Assembly: GCA_950295325.1 (NCBI GenBank)
Contig: OX485806.1
Span: 2,604,001 to 2,668,000 of the forward strand
DNA: 64,000 nucleotides
Origin: Polytrichum commune
Lineage: Eukaryota > Streptophyta > Polytrichopsida > Polytrichales > Polytrichaceae
Direction: 5' to 3'
Shown here: one piece after another, positions 25,003 to 36,505 of the stretch
How positions within the stretch are numbered: the stretch's first letter is position 1
Layout: each line of letters starts with the position of its first letter
Program-made: the position numbers and the translations under genes
The notes under the pieces: generated by a model
What the model was told of the DNA's origin: nothing
The model's input: only the letters and a program-made list of their open reading frames with translations
Databases searched by the model: none

Positions 25003-26195
25003 GGGGCGGTTTACACTATGGACCATGAAGTCGTCCCACGTAAGAGGCCTATTTTGCGTGGGACGACTTCATGGGACAACTTCCATGGTCCGAGTTACTA
25101 AAATATTAGTTTTCATGGTTCATGGGCCCTTCACTAGGTGTAAACCGAATGTGGACCATGAAGAATGACCATGCGGCAAGAAGTGGATGTGCTGATTTTT
25201 TTAATATAAGCCCAAAAAGGGCAGTTTTGGGGAAAGATGAAGTTTGACTATTTTGTTGACTTCAATTTGCCTACACATGCCTTCACTTATCTTGTCAATT
25301 CGTTTTTTCTTCTTTTCGCCTTAAAGTTTGATCATTCTCTTGTCATCTTTTGGGCTTCAACTGTCTTCACTTCTTGTTAAATGTGTCGAAGATGTGGCTT
25401 GCAAATCTTCTCACAACAATTTTTACAAAAAAAATGAGCGATTCAATTGTACATGTGACATGTACCTTGTGTTTCACTACACTAAATAAGATATTTAGTG
25501 TTTGATTATAGCTAATGTTGTTACCACCCAACCTTCCTCAACACTAAATTTCAATTCTTTGATAATTAATGTTAGAAGATTTCCCATTGCGCTTCTTTTA
25601 ACCACCCTGATCTACAGTCACTAAACGACTACGTTTTTTCCTTTTTTCCTTTTCAACTGTATTTTTTAAACATTTTGGGGCTTGTAATATACCGTTGGAA
25701 AGGTATTTTCAAGACCTTTCCAACGGTATATTACACGCCTCCAAATTCCAAACATTACAGCTGGTAGACCAAAAAAACAAATCTGCACTTGAATTCTTGA
25801 GTTCTAGATGTCCCGCGTTGTTTGATGAAACACGTGTAAGCGGGTTTAAAGGGTAGGGCAAGGTAGTGCTGGTATGTCTCATGGGCTATAATATAATTAA
25901 GGCACATAAAAGGTAGATTCATTAAAACATTCTTGAAATGGCATTTCTCTGACATGGGCCCTTGCCTTTTCCTACCAGACCACCTCTCTTGCCTCTCTCA
26001 ACGCAAAACCCGTTGGACCATGTCAGTGCATTTATTAGGCCTTAAAAATTATATTTTGGGGACCTCAACCTCCATGGTCCCTCTGCCATTTTTTCCTTAG
26101 TGTAAACCGAAGTTGTCCCGGGACAACTTCAAGAGCCAATCAGCTGCCTTGCAGAGCCCTGGTCCAACTTCATGGTCCATAGTGTAAACTGCCCC
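25003..26195. mobile_element. Harbinger-like MITE C, nested in element B
   Basis: Bounded by GGGGCGGTTTACACTATGG and a matching inverted end, with a TAA duplication at 25000-25002 and 26196-26198. It belongs to the same family as MITE A in the opposite orientation: its first 180 bases are the inverse of the end of A, and its last 240 bases the inverse of the start of A. The 25.19-25.94 kb interior is extra sequence that includes the dispersed hairpin repeat. Confidence 0.82.
25600..25760. repeat. Dispersed repeat with central hairpin (copy 2)
   Basis: The near-perfect palindrome around 25685-25735 has arms 'taccgttggaaaggt' and 'acctttccaacggta'. It is followed by 'cctccaaattcc' and preceded by 'cactaaacgacta'. 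The same order of motifs occurs at 3.8-4.05 kb. It lies inside MITE C. Confidence 0.65.
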
Positions 26196-26405
26196 TAAAC
26201 ACCTAGAGGAGAAGTTTAGCGGAGAAGTCCACCGGAGAAGAGAAGTTCACCTAATGGTGAAGATTTTTTGTGATAAAAAACCATAATTCTCTACATTCAC
26301 ATTGTATCAAAAGAGTTCAACAAGAATTGTGTTAATAAGAATTGTGTAATATAATGTTCAATTTTATTCAAAAGATAATGAAAATTGCCAAATTGCCAAT
26401 TGTCA

Positions 26406-26702
26406 AGTTTGGCCCATGTAGGAAATAAATGTCTCCTTGGGTGTCTTCTTTGCTATTGGACCTCTCTTCTTCCTTGTGGTCTCAATCGGCCGTTCCACAA
26501 TTTCTACATCATTCTCTTCCTCTATCTCTCTTCCTCCTTCAAACTCTTCCCTCAAATTCCTTGCAAGTGGAGAAGGGTGTTGAACATAAGCCCTAAAAAC
26601 ACTTCCTGGAAATTGCCTTGAGGGCTCAAAATAATTCTCACTACCAATGAGGTCATCCTCATCTTGGCTACTACCAAACTGAAATTGTGAGTAACCAGCC
26701 AT
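26406..26702 (-). CDS. Short acidic ORF inside element B, function unknown
   Basis: About 99 codons from ATG at 26702 (MAGYSQFQFGSSQDEDD). The product is strongly acidic in the middle (EEFEGGREIEEENDVEIVE), followed by a basic stretch (RKKRGPIAKK). Similar acidic-then-basic N-terminal regions occur in Harbinger accessory (Myb/SANT-like) proteins, and its position inside a Harbinger-like element fits that. No SANT core is visible and the frame ends early. It may be a truncated first exon or a chance frame. Confidence 0.35.
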
Positions 26703-26719
26703 TGCGAAAAAAAATTGCA

Positions 26720-29250
26720 CAAAAAAAAATTGCTAAGGAGCTACTACAGCAAAGAGAGAGCTGACTAATCTTGTCTTGATTAGATTCTTGTTACAATAGG
26801 TTATGTCACACCTAATGTAAAGTCATGTTACAATTTGACAACATACATCCCAGTTGGGTCTCGATAATTTCAAGGTGTAATACTTTACACTTCTCAGTGC
26901 ATGTCTTCACACTGTATCCCTTGTTCACATGGTTGCTGGTACTGTCTAGTTGCGTAAGCATCAACTTCGATTTAGAAGGTTTAACCATGTAGTACGTTCT
27001 TTATATGGTTGACGCACCATCACTCAAAGTGAGTTTAATATCTATGGTGGTTAACTATTCGACCAGCCCATCTGTTATTTTAAAGGAATTTCGCAATCAT
27101 GAGTGTGTTCGAAGTTATCAGCACCCCCTTTATGATCATCACCTCAGTGGTCTTGAAAGAGAAACCTAAGCGCCTTACTACTATCCTCCCCCTTGAGATA
27201 TAAGTTTCTCAAGTGGTTACAGAGAGTACCCATAAAAGAACTCCTTCTGTATTGCTTCTTTTTCGTACAGATACCTTACACACCGTAAGTAGCTCTATAA
27301 GCCAAGCTCCTATGAAGTGTTATTGAGACTGTGCAGGGAATTCTATGACACCCTTCTACAGGGATCAGATAAAAACGAAGTTAATTCAAATCTTTTAAGG
27401 ACTCTACCCGACACATCTTAATATCCAGTTCTTGAAATGTATCCAAGAGAGACGTGGGTCCTGCGACTCCACCCGTATCTTACACACTTTTCAGTATACT
27501 TTTAAGTATCCTTTCTCATATGGTTACTTGGTACTGAGTAGGAAACAGGCATGTTTAGGATCAGGTTAGTCCGCCATTGCTCCCGTATCCAGATCTTTCA
27601 TGTGGGCAATGTTCCTTCATGAAGAGTCAGTTTCCTAAACACTCTCCCCAATGGTGTATCTATTTCACCACATTCCTTAACAAGTATAAGAAATACTTTG
27701 GGTATGATTTACCCACTACATCCTTCAATATAGTATACTCATGATCACTCATCAAGTGGTCTTTAATCAAGAGTTGTGAGCGACAAAGTTCTCTTGATTT
27801 ACAGAATGTAACTATAAATCCTGTACACATATAATCCCCTGAGACTCCTTATGAGACAGCCTACTTCAGTCTTTCGTTATCTCAATTAGGATAGACCCTT
27901 ACTAAGTGGTAAGTTCTCATATGGTCTCGAAGAACATTTTAAGCACTATATCCCGGATATCTCATACAGCAGATCTCCTTGCCATGTTCTCTTCATGTTC
28001 TTTATCGTACTGAGAATACAGGCGGTAATAGTATTTTCAAGATTGTCCCGATTTGGACTGCATTTCCCCATGTATAACTCTCAAGTGGTCACTTAGACCA
28101 TCAGGGGATCATAGCCATCTTTGGAAACCTTTAAATAGCAATATGTATCAATCAATCATCTCTCGCAAAATCAACAGAAATATGTACAGTATGGATATTC
28201 TCATAGACCGAGTCCTCAGTTATACACTCTGCCGATCCTCTCTCAATTGGTTGGTATTAGAGTATAAGTTTGTACAATACTCTTGAGATTTTTGCAACCA
28301 GTTTTTTTGTGCTTATTATTTCCTCAATTTACTGCTACTCCACAGAGGCAGTTGGCATTAGTTTTTCTGTAATCCGAGAGTATATCCGATTGTTCGGTCA
28401 ATTACAGAGCAAAGAACTAGCAGGGAAGTAAGCTAGCATCACTCTGCCGTATTACAAGTAATCACCATGGCCATATGTTCATATTTCCTGACTGTTTTAT
28501 TTTACCAACAGTAGCAGGTATCAATTAGTTTGTAGAGTATGTAAAAAGTAATTATCAAGCAAGATAATACTCAAAATCAATTTTCTGGGTTTCAAAAAGA
28601 AATTTATAGAGAAAATTGTAATGAGTGGCCATTTTCTTCGCAAGGTGCGCAGCACTTGTAGAAGAGGTCCTCACCTGTGCCCATGCTCCCCACAATTACC
28701 AAGATGTAAGTTAGTAGAGCGTACATTAGGTGTCAACGGACCTCTTACTTGTCATCGATGTCAACAAGGCTATATTACCTCCTTAGAAATAGGTAAAATA
28801 TAACATACTCTTTAATAACATGCAATCTTGAATCAAGAATTGGTAGTATTTTCAGCATAAGGCTAATTATCCCATATAGTCATATTCTCTAACAGGTGTA
28901 GTCAGTGCACTGAAGGCTGCTCCCGAATCCACACCTTGAATTCGTCTTGAGCTGGACTACTTTTGTTCATCCTGACACTCTTATGGGATCCTTGAACACT
29001 GTGATTGGTGATATTCAGAATTGAACTATTCTTCGCCTCTATCAGCTGTGTACTCGCACTTTGCTGAGCACAGTAAACTTAAGCAATTCTGTAACAAACA
29101 CCTGTTGATTCTTCAACTACTCATGGGACTCATTCACTCTGTCGCTACTGCCTTTCAGAGGTTAATCTGTGCACAGCTCTCAAGAGCGGCTGTCTGTAGG
29201 AGCTACTTCTCCGTTTTGAGGCGCTACTGTCAGAGATAGCTCCGAGTCTA
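26720..29250. other. Non-coding interior of element B
   Basis: About 2.5 kb of even base composition with no open frame above 80 codons on either strand. This contrasts with the AT-rich flanks. A cysteine-rich 60-codon frame at 28621-28803 (CPCSPQLPRC, CHRCQQ) is the only peptide with any character, and it is not recognised. Nothing else can be assigned. Confidence 0.5.
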
Positions 29251-29342
29251 TGCTCCCCATTTTATACTATTTTTTTAATTTCTTTGACGGGCAGCCCGCC
29301 ATATTTTTGTGTGTGGAGCACGTTGCTCCGTTTATCAAGAAT

Positions 29343-29343
<1 letters not shown>

Positions 29344-29409
<66 letters not shown>
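29344..29409. repeat. (GA)n microsatellite
   Basis: About 66 bp of uninterrupted GA dinucleotides near the right end of element B. The minus-strand serine-leucine frame across it is an artefact. Confidence 0.97.
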
Positions 29410-29410
<1 letters not shown>

Positions 29411-30271
29411 CTTGCCAACACCTTAGGTTTTGAAAAAAAACCAAATCTGAAATCTACGGTGCATGTCTGTTTTTGAAAATTAATTTTTTATTGAGTTGGG
29501 CTTCTCCGGCCTCTTGAGGCCGGACAAGAAACTCTTCCTCCGGAGAAGCCCAACTCCAAAAAGTGCCGCCATGTAGGCGGCCATGTCATTTTATCATCCA
29601 TGAGAAAAGTTCACCACCATTGTTTTCTTCACCTAGTGTAAACACCCACCGGTCAAGAGTTGCATTTTCGACCAATCACAATTGAGAAACGCCCTTTTCT
29701 TCATGACCAGTGGACTTCTCCACCGTAGTGTAAACCGGCCCTAAATAGGTAGATTAGTGTTGGAAACACTAATAGTCGACGAAAACGCTAAATGTAAATT
29801 GTCTCTATAGTGTTAGAACACTAAATGTCAACTCTAACACTATTTGTACCAAGTAGTAACTTTAAATATGTACATGAGCGCATTTAGTGTTAGATGATAT
29901 TTTGAAAATCTTGGAATGAAGAATTGAAGGAAGAAGAATATGAGAACCTCGTAAAAGGTATAATTTGTTCAAACCCTATTCAAACACTAATTGTAATATC
30001 AATTGAAAATTAGCGTTTTAGGTAACTATTGCATCTAACACTAATCTTCATCTAACACTAATCTACCTATTTAGTGTAGTTGGTTACCCTTACTCTACTT
30101 ACTAAATAACTAGTTGGTTACCCTTAATTGGTATTTTGGTAGGCTATCATGTTACAACCATTGCAAGGAAGGAGACATTACCATTATGTTGTAATTCTAT
30201 GCTATATGATTGTGGATAGTCTCCTTACTTGCAATGGTTGTAACATGATAGCCTACCAGAATACCAAGTAA

Positions 30272-30437
30272 GGGTAACCAACTAGTTATTTAGTAAGTAG
30301 AGTAAGGGTGACCAACTAGTTATTTAGTAAGTAGAGGAAGGGTAACCAACTAGTCATTTAATAAGTAGAGTAAGGCTAACCAACTAGTTATTTAGTAAGT
30401 AGAGTAAGGGTAACCAACTAGTTATATAATAAGTAGG
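30272..30437. repeat. 34-bp tandem repeat, five units
   Basis: Units begin at 30272, 30306, 30340, 30374 and 30408. Each starts 'gggtaaccaactag' (with single changes) and continues 'ttatttagtaagtagag'. They lie in the right arm of FB-3. The opposing arm near 30080-30125 has little more than one inverted unit, so the array expanded in one arm only. Confidence 0.92.
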
Positions 30438-30708
30438 CCTAGCCACTGGGCCCGACACCACCCTAAATCCGGCCTCCCCAAAAAAGACATGAGGCCCACG
30501 GCCCCACCCCACCTTGGTGGCAAGCACCACCCCCGCCCCCCACCCCACCGCCACCTAGGATCATTGAGGCCCTTGGATGGGCCTTGGTGGATCAACGGTC
30601 CGGATGCACCATGAAGAATCTCATATATAGCGCCTCAGTGACACGGCAACCGAACCGGCAAAAAGGTGTGAATCTAGCCAGAGAATGTGTGGAAATAGCA
30701 ATCCCCTA

Positions 30709-32068
30709 TATTTATAGGGATATTTTAGATCATAATTCCAATTCATATTTCCAATTCATAATTCCAATTCCAATTCATAATGATGAACTCAAGTGCATTT
30801 ACAATAAGTCTAGTTTCACTCTTTGCAAATACCATTTCCAGTTGTTCTAGTAGGGTAGTAGGGTTTAGGGTTAGGGATTTTGTCAATTTCATCCAAGTTA
30901 TAAAATCTCATAGCCTTATTTTCATCCAAATTAACATTTATTGAGGTAAATTCATTGATAAAAGGAGCATACTTTTTACAAATCCTCTTAACAATTAACA
31001 ATTAAAACTTACTAATGTATTTTTTAGGAGTTTTTTTTTGGGGAAAGCACAACTTTTCTTAACACATGCAATTTTATCACTTGTCGGGGTAACACATATC
31101 AAAGATGGACTATATGTTCTTCCCTCCTCTCCTCTTCTCTCCTCTCTTTTTCCCTCTCCCCTCTCTCCTCTCCCTTCTCCCTTGTGATGATGACTCGACG
31201 GACCTTTCTTTCCTTTTCAAAATTCTAGGTGGGCCCCCATAACATTACTCAATAACATGGGCCCTCATAATATTATAACAACGAGATGTTGGGAGCTTAA
31301 TATGAATTTGAGTCTCCTTGTGCAACTTTTTGAGCATCCAACTATTATGTTCTAAGGACTCACAAAACAAGAACTGAAAGTTGAATAATGTTATGCCTAG
31401 AAAAACTTTGGTCTAGACTGCTTGCCCCTTAACAAGCTCACCTTCAGAGCTCCTCTTTGTGTCCCAATGTTTGGAGAGGATTTTGGACATAACTAGTTGA
31501 GATCCCAGTGTTTCAAAGTCCAACCAGATTACATGTTGACATCTTTCATTTTCCTATATTAATTTGAGGTATATTCAATAGATTCCTCTAAAACGCAGTG
31601 GATGAGTGGTGGCAGGAACGGAGGAGATCAGGGGAGGAGGGTTACATCGGTCAAATCCGACGGTCGAGAAAGCACAAACAACATGGCCTCATCATAAGCC
31701 AAAAGCTGCTTTCATCGCCCATAGACTTCTTCTCGATGATCAATAAGTTTCCTGAAGCCTTGAACTTCAACTAGTAATTTCTCAAACTCATCCAGTTCAT
31801 TTAGAACTAGCAGCCAATTCTCCCCATTCATTGTTTTGGACACAATCAATCAAAATCCTTGTGTTTCAAAACAATGACATTTTGACCGATCATGTCTAAA
31901 TCAGACACATTGTCGTTATGACTTTAACCGGTTACATGTTTCTATTTTTCGGTTTTTCTTTGTTAAGTTGAGATATATTCCATAGATTCCTCTAAAATGA
32001 TGGATAATTCTCCTGAAGTCTTGAACTTCATCCGGTTATTTTTGAAACTCAACCGGTTCATTTGTAAC
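30709..32068. other. Intergenic repeats, no gene
   Basis: Contains a pyrimidine-rich tract at about 31115-31185 and two diverged tandem copies of a repeat (about 31480-31830 and about 31850-32070, continuing at 32342). Both copies share 'atagattcctctaaaa', a 'cttgaacttca' phrase and a 'gttcattt...aacta' phrase. No coding potential is seen. Confidence 0.55.
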
Positions 32069-32070
32069 TA

Positions 32071-32339
32071 CATTGTTTTGTCTAATTAGTGTGGGCCACG
32101 CTAATTCCCAATTACCTATACAATTTTTTTCATCATAATTTGAAGTGGCCCATTGTAATTTCTAGTGTGAAGAATCAGTGTGGATTTTTTTGTGAGCACA
32201 TTTGAATAAAATTTTAAGGCAAGGCAAGTACTATAAAATTACTAATGTTAACCAAGGGAAGTACTATAGAATTAATCTAGGCCACACTAAATTCTAACCC
32301 ACAAAAATCTCCCACTCACACTAATTAGACAAAACAATG
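32071..32339. mobile_element. TA-flanked MITE (Tc1/mariner type)
   Basis: A 269-bp element with perfect terminal inverted repeats of about 23 bp starting cattgttttgtctaattag. It is flanked by TA at 32069-32070 and 32340-32341. The paralogous repeat near 31800-31825 reads 'gaactagcagccaattctcc' where this copy reads 'aacta', element, 'tagcggtcgggttctcc'. That gives the empty site. A TA target identifies the Tc1/mariner superfamily. It is non-coding. Confidence 0.82.
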
Positions 32340-32341
32340 TA

Positions 32342-33357
32342 GCGGTCGGGTTCTCCCTGTTCATGGTTGTGACTTGTGTCTATGTGTCTCTGTCTGGCTC
32401 GCACCAACTTAAGAGGAAGATGTAACTCAACTGCGATGTGAGTCAATTCGCACTATAACATTAAGTAGCAAGTCCATAATGACCTTTTCAAAAGAGCATC
32501 AAACGAGTGCGTGTTGGTTGATGCCCTTTCAAGAGCAAAGGTAGCACTACTTTTGAGTTTTACTTAGGTTATTTATTTATTTATTTGGGTAGTTATTTTC
32601 AATGCTTAGAATTGATTATGTCAGTTTCTAGGACAAAACTATTGCCGAATGGTGGTAAAGGTTCTAATCTAGGCTAAATTACGATCTAAACAAATCTAAA
32701 AAGCTATAAAACAACAAGAAAGTTGGTGAGGTCAAAAAGGTAGTTGCATTTTTTAGAAAGTCTCCCGACACCCGCATTGAAAACCTCTTTGATACCTTTT
32801 TGAAGCTACTATATTTGATTAATTATCCAACCATTCACCTTGCTTTGCAAGCTTTCACATGGCACCCTCCTAGCATTGCTACTTAATGTTATGACACGGG
32901 TAGATCACTCCATTGTCAAGTTGAACACCACGTGCGACCAAAAAAAATCTTCTTTTGGTAAGTTGCACCACCAAAATGGGTCAAAAATTTATCAAAGTTT
33001 TTTCATGAGTAGATATACACAGTACCTATGACATAGGTAAAAGTGGTAACTAAATTTGATGATTTGTTTTTTTCATAAAACATACCGTTTCTAGCTAGAA
33101 TGACACAGAATTGAACTAAAACATTTATTAAAAAAAATAAAGATGACTAAAAGTTTCAAAAAAATATACAAAAAATACTATCAATGGTTATGTGTATGTA
33201 GAAAAAATATCATAAATTTTGAAATTATATATGGCATGTAATATAGGGGTAGCAAACTTTGTCCGCACGTGGTGTCAACTTGACAATGAAGTGACCTCCC
33301 CGTGTGTTATGATCATGTCGGCCATAAGTTTTAATTGCCGAGCTATGGTTGTTAATA
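32342..33357. other. Intergenic, no gene recognised
   Basis: AT-rich sequence between the MITE and the Tc1 element. No exon, RNA gene or further repeat boundary could be identified. Confidence 0.5.
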
Positions 33358-34978
33358 CAGTGACTGCCAAAACTGAGTACAAACACAACATATTGAAATT
33401 CAACAAACAATGTAAGGAAATTGGATGCACCAAAAATGAAACCATAAATTGCATAGGATTACCATTGCAATCAGTCATACTTCCATGGGAATTGAGGCCT
33501 ATTACACACAAGTATGCATGTACAAACAAAAAGTAAAGTGAAGTTCAATCCAAAACTCAGTTTTGCTCACACAAACTAGAGCAAAGTTAAAAAAAATTGT
33601 CCACCTACCCTTAGCAGCTATAACAGCTGCAATGCACTTAGGCATGCTCCTATACAAGTTCTTACACTCATTGGGAGTAATTGAAGCCCAACAATCCTCA
33701 ACACGCTCCCACAATTCTAACATTCCTTTGGGAGGTCTCTCATATTGGTTTAGTCGACGTTTTAAAGTTGCCCACAAGTGTTCGATCGGATTCAAGTCTG
33801 GAGATTGCGCCGGCCACTTCAAAACAATAAATTCTTGCGAATTCAGCCAACGGCACGCACTCTTGGATGTATGTTTCGGGTCATTATCATGTTGAAAAAT
33901 CAAATTGGCAGGATCCAAATTGTATGCATGCAGCGTATGAATCAACTCTCGCTCTAAAATTTCTTTATACATGTACTGATCCATTCTTCCCTCAATCCTA
34001 CACATCATACCAGGGCCACTCGGAGTCATGCAACCCCACATCATCACTCCCCCACCTCCAAACTTGACAGTTTGTTGCACCATTCCAACACTTCTACTCT
34101 GTCCATCATGAAACCAACACCGATTGCGACCATCAGAGCAAGATCGGTTGATTTTTGTTTCATCGGAGAATACTACATGATCCCAATCATCATCAGTCCA
34201 ATTGCAATGACGTCTAGCAAGTTCTAATCGTCCCTATGTGAGCTTTGGTTTCTTTTGCTTCACTTTACATTTCAAACCTGCTTTTCGTAACACTCTCCTC
34301 ACAGTGCTATCGCTCATACCAACATGAAGCTCTTCTCTCAAGTAATTTCCAACTTTGTGTGCAGTTTCTAAGCCACCCACAGTGATTTCTCTCACACAAG
34401 CTCTACGATCAGCTGCACTGTACACCTGTGGCCTGCCACCAAAACTGTGATTGACATCACTCAATTCACTCAAATGTTGCTTACGAAATTGTGCAACCCA
34501 ACTTTGGGATACTTGTAAGTCTCTAGCAACATTTCTCGTACTTTCACCCCTCCTCAACTTCTCTAAAGTAGCTTCTTCTATTTGCTTTCTACCAGCAGCA
34601 GAGAGAGACCTCAATGAAACCATTTTGCTCAATTTGCATGCATGATGTACACTGAATGGGGATACTATTATAAATGTGAAGACCAAGAACATGCCCACCC
34701 AAAAGATTGGACCCAGAAAACCACTTGTACATGCCATATTTGTAGCATTCATTGCGTAATCCAAGTGTGAGCATAACTGAGTTTTGGAGCTAATTTACTT
34801 TGATCTAGATCTTTCTCAAATTATCTTGCTTTGTTGGACTTGTAATTTGGTAGCCACATCATTTACATGCATGTATACTTGAGCCGTCAATTGATTTGGC
34901 ATTAAATGCAATAAATTATAAAATATGAATGGCTAAAGGTAGATTAGGCTTTTTTGTACTCAGTTTTGACAGTCACTG
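33358..34978 (-). mobile_element. Tc1-like (DD34E) transposon, near intact
   Basis: A 1621-bp element with terminal inverted repeats starting CAGTGACTGCCAAAACTGAG (one mismatch between ends), flanked by TA at 33356-33357 and 34979-34980. Its size, TA target and single transposase gene are all typical of Tc1 elements. Both ends and the target duplication are intact, so the copy looks fairly young. Confidence 0.95.
33502..34623 (-). pseudogene. Tc1 transposase, one in-frame stop
   Basis: Cut-and-paste transposase of about 373 codons from ATG at 34623. The N-terminal half has two helix-turn-helix units (STRNVARDLQVSQSWV and STVRRVLRKAGL) separated by a GRPQVYS hinge, the Tc1 paired-like DNA-binding layout. 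The catalytic half has VFSDETKI, FQHDNDPKHTS and SPDLNPIEHLW. Exactly 34 residues separate the second Asp from the Glu, giving DD34E. A TAG at 34234-34236 interrupts the frame between the two halves, and the same frame continues on both sides. No other lesion was seen. A single nonsense change silences this copy, although related copies could move it in trans. Confidence 0.93.
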
Positions 34979-36400
34979 TATGTGAGGCTCAAGGGGATAG
35001 GATTAAGGTGTATAGGTTGAGGCATTTGTGTTAAGTTAGTAGACTAGAGGTCGAAGGTGTGGATCAACGACTGCACTTCGATTTGCACAAGTGTGTTTGT
35101 TGCCACTCTCTTTTATAGAAAGCATAGAGAGTGTCTATGATTTCAAAATAGGTCATTTTTCAGACCATGACCAATTTTGCAGCCACACATCCCTAGGTGA
35201 ATGTTGTGATGATAGAGTGGAGGAGTCCTATGAGGATCAACATCGATCCTCTCCCTATAGATGGCCCGTTTCTCTTACACGTGCCACACCCATGTAGTTG
35301 TTGGCCCACGCAAAGGGTAGCCGCTAGCATTAGGGCCGGGTCAATGCCTCGATTGATTGACTGCAAGCCCCCACCCTTACAACCAACCAACAGGGGCTAT
35401 GCCTGCTGCCTCCAGCTGGGTAGGTTGGTGGACTGCCGCAACAACTAATGATAAGGTTGGTCGGGCTGGTTATATATATATATATAATGGTCCTTGTGTT
35501 TATTGAATATAGAGTGCTCTGGGTAGGGGCAAATAAAGGGGGCAACACCAAAATTGTGCCAAGCAAGATCATCAATCCTTGCTAGTAACTTCACCGCGAG
35601 GGTATGGATGGCTAGGGGCCACACCAGAGCAACCCAACCAACTGCATCCTAGGCTGCCACCATTGGTTGGCTGGGTTTGGCCACCCTGGTGTGGCCAAGG
35701 TATCTCCCATATGCAAGCATGGTAAAGTGCACCAAAAAGGTGCTCCAGATTATTAAAACCATATTTTTTTGGTCAAAGGTTTAAAAGTAGTAATCAAGTG
35801 TTGTTTAAATTGGAATTTTCTTCATGATGACCTCTATTCTTTTGTTAACTACTCAAATATAGGATATCGAGTTGAGATCTTCCAAACTTATCATTAAAAG
35901 TGATTCTCAAAAGAAAATGGTTGAATATGGTTTTGGACATAGATTTCATGCCCTTACATATTTTGAAGTTAGATTTATTTATTTATTTATTTCATATTCC
36001 TTGAATTCATTATCTACTTGAGGGCATCATCACCAAACTTTGTAGAAAACCATGTGAATTTTATGTAATTTCATAGTATCTAAAAAAATTCGACAATTAC
36101 GTGTTCAACATCACCTACTTGCACACCACTTGTGCCGTCTTCTAAAATATGTGGACTTTTCTTGGAATTTTTTTTTGTCATCATAATTTGTTTGGTTTTT
36201 TTGATCAGTATGTTTTTAAAATGTCAATGATTTTTTTCTTCACAAAAGTCTAAGTTAGTGTATAGCTTTAAATCACTTTCACTTAACACTAAGCAAGGAT
36301 CAAGAGTCGTCCACTTTACCGTGCTTGCACCTTCCTATTGTCTTTACTTGCAAGGAGTTTCATGCACATGACTTTGTCATCCTATAATTTACTTACAGTA
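34979..36400. other. Intergenic, no gene recognised
   Basis: Mixed low-complexity and AT-rich sequence with a short (TA)n run near 35470-35487. Frames between 35.09 and 35.57 kb overlap on both strands and show no motif. Confidence 0.5.
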
Positions 36401-36505
36401 GCCTCCCGCCTAAGTATGCAACTTGAACCTGGGAGGATTGTGCGTACTTACCCGGTAGGTGCGTACTTTAGGGTTTAGGCTTCCTAATCGCTTGATTCGG
36501 CTGCA

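Larger units (their letters stand above)
24853..29741. mobile_element. Harbinger-like element B (4.9 kb)
   Basis: Bounded by GGGCCGGTTTACACTACG and its reverse complement, with a TAA duplication at 24850-24852 and 29742-29744. The pre-insertion site (actacactaaataggtag) is present, inverted, near 30055-30080. About 3.7 kb remain once nested element C is removed. The right end also holds a hairpin at about 29495-29550 (gttgggcttctccgg versus ccggagaagcccaac). The interior lacks a recognisable transposase, so the element is probably non-autonomous. Confidence 0.8.
24052..30708. mobile_element. Foldback element FB-3, split by nested insertions
   Basis: The left arm (about 24052-24336, continued at 24833-24852 and from 29742) and the right arm (about 30076-30708) are inverted copies. 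'aggggattg' then 'tatttccacac' opens both ends, followed by 'ggctagattcacacc', 'ccggttcggttgccgtg', a G-rich block and 'ggctaggcctac'. Removing insertions A and B leaves a palindromic element of about 1.3 kb with a loop near 29.75-30.07 kb. The right arm lacks both insertions and so supplies their empty sites. Outer target duplications were not resolved. Confidence 0.75.

Noticed and set aside
29262-29444. Serine-leucine repeat ORF
   Set aside because: Translation of the (GA)n microsatellite.
33219-33536. 105-codon plus-strand ORF at the Tc1 left end
   Set aside because: Crosses the transposon boundary and inverted repeat; no motif is present.
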